A stretch of 64,000 nucleotides of DNA from Bombella pollinis (GTDB taxonomy: Bacteria > Pseudomonadota > Alphaproteobacteria > Acetobacterales > Acetobacteraceae). A program made the translations under genes and the position numbers. The notes under the pieces are model-generated. The model was not told where the DNA came from. It ran no database searches and worked only from the letters and a program-made list of their open reading frames with translations. Where the stretch lies: positions 1 through 64,000 of the forward strand of contig NZ_JANIDX010000008.1 in assembly GCF_026385485.1 (NCBI RefSeq). The letters are read 5' to 3'. This document shows, piece after piece, positions 60,833-64,000 of the stretch (its first letter is position 1; the number at the start of each line of letters is the position of its first letter).

Positions 60833-61375
60833 TTATTGCGTTAAATCCCGCGCACGCCGCATAGCTTGCTCTAACCCTCGCGTAGAGAAAAGCAGCTTGA
60901 CCGGCTGACCAGAAAAACTCAACGCCGTAAATGTCCCGATATTATCTTTTAAAAGCGTGCGCCATTGCCCATCATCAAATGTAAGAGGCACAAGGCAACC
61001 TGTCGGCAAACAGGTCGAGAAGGAATAAATATCCCCTACCGGCTGAGAGGCGTTGGTTAGGGTTAACCCATGCAATAAATCCAACCCAAAGGAGACCGTC
61101 ACCACACCACGCACTTGCTCGCCATCAGGCTCTAGCCGTAAACTCATCACACTCTTATGAGTATGAACATCAATCGCCCTTTGCGTCGCCACACATTTGA
61201 CCTCACCGCTTTTATTAGTCCCACCCGGTGCTTGGCAGGCAAGCTGCCAATCTTGATAGGTCTCTCGTAGAAATGGCACCTTATCAGGCAAGCTTGTTGC
61301 TGCATGAGATACCGAGGCAACCCCCAGCACTAGCAGGCTAAACACGCCATATTTTATAAGCTGCCTCATCATCAT
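60833..61375 (-). CDS. Invasion-associated locus B (IalB) family protein
   Basis: A 180-residue exported protein. A signal peptide ends near SHAATS. The body starts YQDWQLAC and includes FSTCLPTGCLVPL, the cysteine pattern of the IalB family of alphaproteobacteria. In Bartonella IalB takes part in erythrocyte invasion, but the family is widespread in free-living species with unknown role. ATG 61375, 61372 and 61369 are all possible starts. It lies 31 bases after the coiled-coil gene, probably in a three-gene operon. Confidence 0.8.
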   Translation of the reverse strand: MMMRQLIKYGVFSLLVLGVASVSHAATSLPDKVPFLRETYQDWQLACQAPGGTNKSGEVKCVATQRAIDVHTHKSVMSLRLEPDGEQVRGVVTVSFGLDLLHGLTLTNASQPVGDIYSFSTCLPTGCLVPLTFDDGQWRTLLKDNIGTFTALSFSGQPVKLLFSTRGLEQAMRRARDLTQ

Positions 61376-61406
61376 GCCCTCTCCCATCGCTATCTTTCCA
61401 ATGTTC

Positions 61407-61919
61407 TTATTGTTCCCACCAATGGCGTTGCGCCATTTTTGCGGCCTGCCCAAGGTCTGTCTTCAAAGCAACATCGCCCTGCGCCGCTTGGCGTAATTGC
61501 TCCGTCTGCGCTTGTTTCTGCGCTAAATCCGCTTTGACGAACTCATCCTCATGGCTCACACGGCTCTCCAACATTTTGAGCTCAAGCTGCTGTTTCTGCA
61601 ACACAATAGCACGGCTTGCCTCACGATATTGCCGGTCATCCTGCCAATCCGTCTCAGCACGCGCACGTTGTGCGGCAGCAATACGCGCTGCATAAGCCTC
61701 ATCCTGTTGCCGCTGACGCACTCGTGCTTGGGCCGCCCGTTGTGCGGCTTGCTGCTGCGCAACCTCCAAAGAGACGCGGCGTTGGTCTTGGCTATCCTGA
61801 ATCTGGCCTAAATGCTCTAACTGTGTGGGGTCCATCGCTTGCGCGTAAACCACCCCATTATAAAGAGCCAGAATAAGGCTAAAAGCACAACCTACAGCCC
61901 ATCTATTATGCCGCATCAT
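61407..61919 (-). CDS. Small exported coiled-coil protein
   Basis: Unknown function. A 170-residue protein with a cleavable signal peptide ending near YAQA and then a long, Ala/Gln/Arg-rich helix (QQQAAQRAAQARVRQRQQDE) that should form a coiled coil in the periplasm. AAGGAGG lies just ahead of the ATG pair. Middle gene of the small envelope operon. No motif suggests an enzyme. Confidence 0.75.
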   Translation of the reverse strand: MMRHNRWAVGCAFSLILALYNGVVYAQAMDPTQLEHLGQIQDSQDQRRVSLEVAQQQAAQRAAQARVRQRQQDEAYAARIAAAQRARAETDWQDDRQYREASRAIVLQKQQLELKMLESRVSHEDEFVKADLAQKQAQTEQLRQAAQGDVALKTDLGQAAKMAQRHWWEQ

Positions 61920-61939
61920 TCACCCTCCTTCACACAGCT

Positions 61940-62461
61940 TTACCGGCGCGGACATGCCGCATTAGGCTGAACACGCGTCCCCGTCCCCCCTGTGGAGACC
62001 AATAACGCCGTACCGGGCTTATATTCGCATGTCCGTCCCACTTGGGTGGAAAGAAGCACCTCCCCACCTGCACGGTCCTGATAGGCAATCGTCACACCTT
62101 TAACGAGTGTATGATCACCTACAACCTGCCCGCCAACAAGGGACCCACCAATAGCCCCACCAGCACCAGCAGCCAAACCGCCACCCCAGCCAGAATGACC
62201 CGCACCAACGGCCAAACCGCTCCCTAAAGCTGCCCCTACAAGGCCACCTACAATCTTAGCGGTACGCCGATTACGCGCATTATCAACATTAACACGCGCC
62301 ACAGAGACAGAGATAATCTGCACAACACGGCCCCGCTGCACGGTATTGACTTGGGATTGATCATACACATCAGGCCGTGATTCCTGCCCCGGTGTCTCAC
62401 ATGCCGTTAAAGCCAAAAACGGCACAACCAGAACCGCCAACAAAGCACGCATCTTCACCAT
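61940..62461 (-). CDS. Glycine-zipper outer membrane lipoprotein (SlyB-like)
   Basis: A 173-residue lipoprotein. The signal ends at LTAC, and the middle has glycine-zipper repeats (GGLVGAALGSGLAVGAGHSG, GAGGAIGGSLVGGQ) typical of Pcp/SlyB proteins that sit in the outer membrane. The C-terminal third is a beta domain with two cysteines (GRTCEYKPG and AACPRR). ATG 62461 follows GAGAAAG; ATG 62452 and 62482 are alternatives. First gene of the envelope trio. Confidence 0.85.
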   Translation of the reverse strand: MVKMRALLAVLVVPFLALTACETPGQESRPDVYDQSQVNTVQRGRVVQIISVSVARVNVDNARNRRTAKIVGGLVGAALGSGLAVGAGHSGWGGGLAAGAGGAIGGSLVGGQVVGDHTLVKGVTIAYQDRAGGEVLLSTQVGRTCEYKPGTALLVSTGGTGTRVQPNAACPRR

Positions 62462-62695
62462 GATATCTTTCTCAATCCTCATACAATGCCCACATTAGCC
62501 GTTCTCCATTTATTTAGGTGAGAATAGCCCTATAGATAACCATCCCTTTAGATACAGGTAACTTAACGTCAAGTGAGTTTTTTGCAATCTTCCCAATAAG
62601 ATAGCCTGCCCCCTTGTCTCCCTTCCTCCTTTAAGGGACATTACCAGCTCATCATGTTCATCCTCTTATCCTAACGGCCCTATCACCCTTAACCT

Positions 62696-63952
62696 ATGAA
62701 CACTGCCAGCACCCTCCCTCATCTCTGGCTACCTTATAGCCAAATGCATACCGCTCCCTTCCCGGTTGAAGCACAAGCAACCTCTGGTAGTACCATCACC
62801 CTTGCTGATGGGCGCACCCTTATAGATGGCATTGCCTCTTGGTGGACAGCCTGCCACGGCTATAACCACCCTTCCATACGCCGCGCGCTTATCACACAAG
62901 CTGAGCGCATGCCCCATGTCATGTTTGGCGGTATGGTCCATCAACCAGCCATAACCCTTGCCCAACGGCTCGCGGCCCGCTTACCGGGCGACTTAGAGCG
63001 CGTCTTTTTTACAGATTCTGGCTCTGTCGCGATGGAAGTCGCAGCGAAAATGGCCATTCAATATCATCTCAATAAAGGCCATGCAGGACGGCATAAGCTA
63101 CTCTCCTTCCGCGGGGGCTATCATGGCGATACCCTAGCGATGATGGCCATTTGTGACCCTGAAGAAGGAATGCACCGCCTCTTTGGCGCAGCTTTACCGC
63201 AGCAAATCCTTGCAGACCTCCCCACCACGCTCGCACATTCCGCCGCTTTGGAGGCCCTCCTCGCCCGACAAGGCCATGAAATCGCTGCTCTCATTGTTGA
63301 GCCTCTCGTCCAGGGGGCGGGAGGGATGCTCTTTCACACCGCAGAAACCCTTCGCCAGCTCCGCCGCCTCTGCGATTCTTACGGAATTTTGCTGATTTTG
63401 GATGAAGTCTTTACCGGTTTTGGCCGCACAGGCACCTTCTTTGCCTGCGAGCAAGCCGACATCACACCAGACATCATCGCCCTCTCCAAGGCCCTCACAG
63501 CAGGGACCATGCCACTCGCCGCAACGGTGGCCCGCAAAACAGTTTTTGAGGCTTTTCTCTCGGACAATCCCCTCCACGCCCTCATGCACGGCCCCACCTT
63601 TATGGCCAATCCACTCGCCTGCGCGGTTGCTAATGCCTCGCTTGATCTTTTCGACCAAGAACCCCGGCTAGAGCAAGTCCGCGCCATTCATACCCAAATG
63701 ACCCATGAGCTAGAGCCATGCCGTCACCTACCCGGCGTGCGCGATGTCCGCACTCTTGGGGCCATTGGCGTTGTAGAGCTTGAAAGATTAGATGACCCTG
63801 AAGCCCTAAAACGCGCCTTCCTTAAAGAGGGCGTATGGATACGGCCCTTCCGGCGCATTATTTACCTTACCCCCGCCTTTACCATCACCTCAGATGAACT
63901 CACCCACCTCACTGGGGCTATAAAGCGTGTCCTAAAAGAGCATCTAGGATGA
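62696..63952 (+). CDS. bioA: Adenosylmethionine-8-amino-7-oxononanoate aminotransferase
   Basis: PLP enzyme of biotin synthesis that converts KAPA to DAPA with SAM as amino donor. The 418-residue protein shows LWLPYSQM, GIASWWTACHGYNHP, the PLP-lysine region IIALSKALTAG and GPTFMANPLACA, all typical of BioA. The stop overlaps the next start by 4 bases (ATGA), indicating a bio operon that continues beyond the window. Confidence 0.95.
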   Translation: MNTASTLPHLWLPYSQMHTAPFPVEAQATSGSTITLADGRTLIDGIASWWTACHGYNHPSIRRALITQAERMPHVMFGGMVHQPAITLAQRLAARLPGDLERVFFTDSGSVAMEVAAKMAIQYHLNKGHAGRHKLLSFRGGYHGDTLAMMAICDPEEGMHRLFGAALPQQILADLPTTLAHSAALEALLARQGHEIAALIVEPLVQGAGGMLFHTAETLRQLRRLCDSYGILLILDEVFTGFGRTGTFFACEQADITPDIIALSKALTAGTMPLAATVARKTVFEAFLSDNPLHALMHGPTFMANPLACAVANASLDLFDQEPRLEQVRAIHTQMTHELEPCRHLPGVRDVRTLGAIGVVELERLDDPEALKRAFLKEGVWIRPFRRIIYLTPAFTITSDELTHLTGAIKRVLKEHLG

Positions 63953-64000
63953 ATCACCTTCAAAACGCTCTCCATGCCGCTCTCCAAGAGCGTGACAAGC
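63949..64000 (+). CDS. bioF: Start of the next gene, probably bioF (partial)
   Basis: An open frame begins with ATG at 63949, overlapping the bioA stop, and runs off the window after 17 codons (MNHLQNALHAALQERDK). BioF (8-amino-7-oxononanoate synthase) proteins often begin with such a helix, and bioF often neighbours bioA. The identity is inferred mainly from context. Confidence 0.45.
   Translation, partial: MNHLQNALHAALQERDK

Overview
The window looks like the chromosome of an alphaproteobacterium, most probably an acetic acid bacterium (Acetobacteraceae). The main pointers are an F1-only ATP synthase operon (delta, alpha, gamma, beta, epsilon with no F0 genes beside it), a tRNA-Trp/secE/nusG unit, a bifunctional PutA, an rpe/heparinase-like pair and mid-range GC. 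A bee- or insect-associated genus such as Bombella or Saccharibacter is a guess that the sequence alone cannot settle. No phage, transposase, CRISPR array, rRNA or plasmid function was seen. Coding density is high.

Layout. 1-5.1 kb: atpHAGDC (minus strand). 5.6-6.9 kb: tRNA-Gly(TCC), then tRNA-Trp(CCA), secE and nusG, the last closed by a terminator rather than running into rplK. 7-10.8 kb: pqiABC, an MCE lipid-transport module. 10.8-11.8 kb: tRNA-Thr(CGT) followed directly by a membrane-anchored Mrr-like nuclease gene. 11.8-15.3 kb: the peroxide block ahpF, ahpC and divergent oxyR. 15.4-19.1 kb: putA. 19.4-23.1 kb: a sulfur-transfer operon (two cysteine desulfurases, a 2Fe-2S ferredoxin, mnmA). 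23.4-27.8 kb: alpha/beta hydrolase, tyrS, a heparinase II/III-like protein and rpe. 27.9-32.1 kb: a TPP-riboswitch operon with a TonB-dependent receptor, an APH-fold kinase and a PnuC/PnuT-type permease, which reads as a complete thiamine uptake and trapping route. 32.1-39.1 kb: an RND efflux operon with a divergent TetR regulator that appears to start at ATT. 39.3-40.8 kb: an AnsP-like permease. 40.9-44.3 kb: pstC-pstA-pstB-phoU without pstS. 44.5-47.6 kb: a large two-domain glycosyltransferase and dps. 47.7-59.1 kb: a seven-gene minus-strand cluster joining a type I secretion ABC transporter and its HlyD adaptor to a Sel1-repeat protein, a giant GT2/GT4 glycosyltransferase, a ChW-like repeat protein, a GT4 enzyme and an (EP)n-repeat protein. 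59.3-62.5 kb: selO and three small envelope proteins. 62.7 kb to the end: bioA and the first codons of a probable bioF.

The two regions most worth follow-up are the thiamine operon, where the riboswitch gives a substrate to three otherwise generic genes, and the secretion/glycosylation cluster. In the latter, translationally coupled genes suggest that protein export and sugar transfer are linked, but no classical RTX substrate is present.
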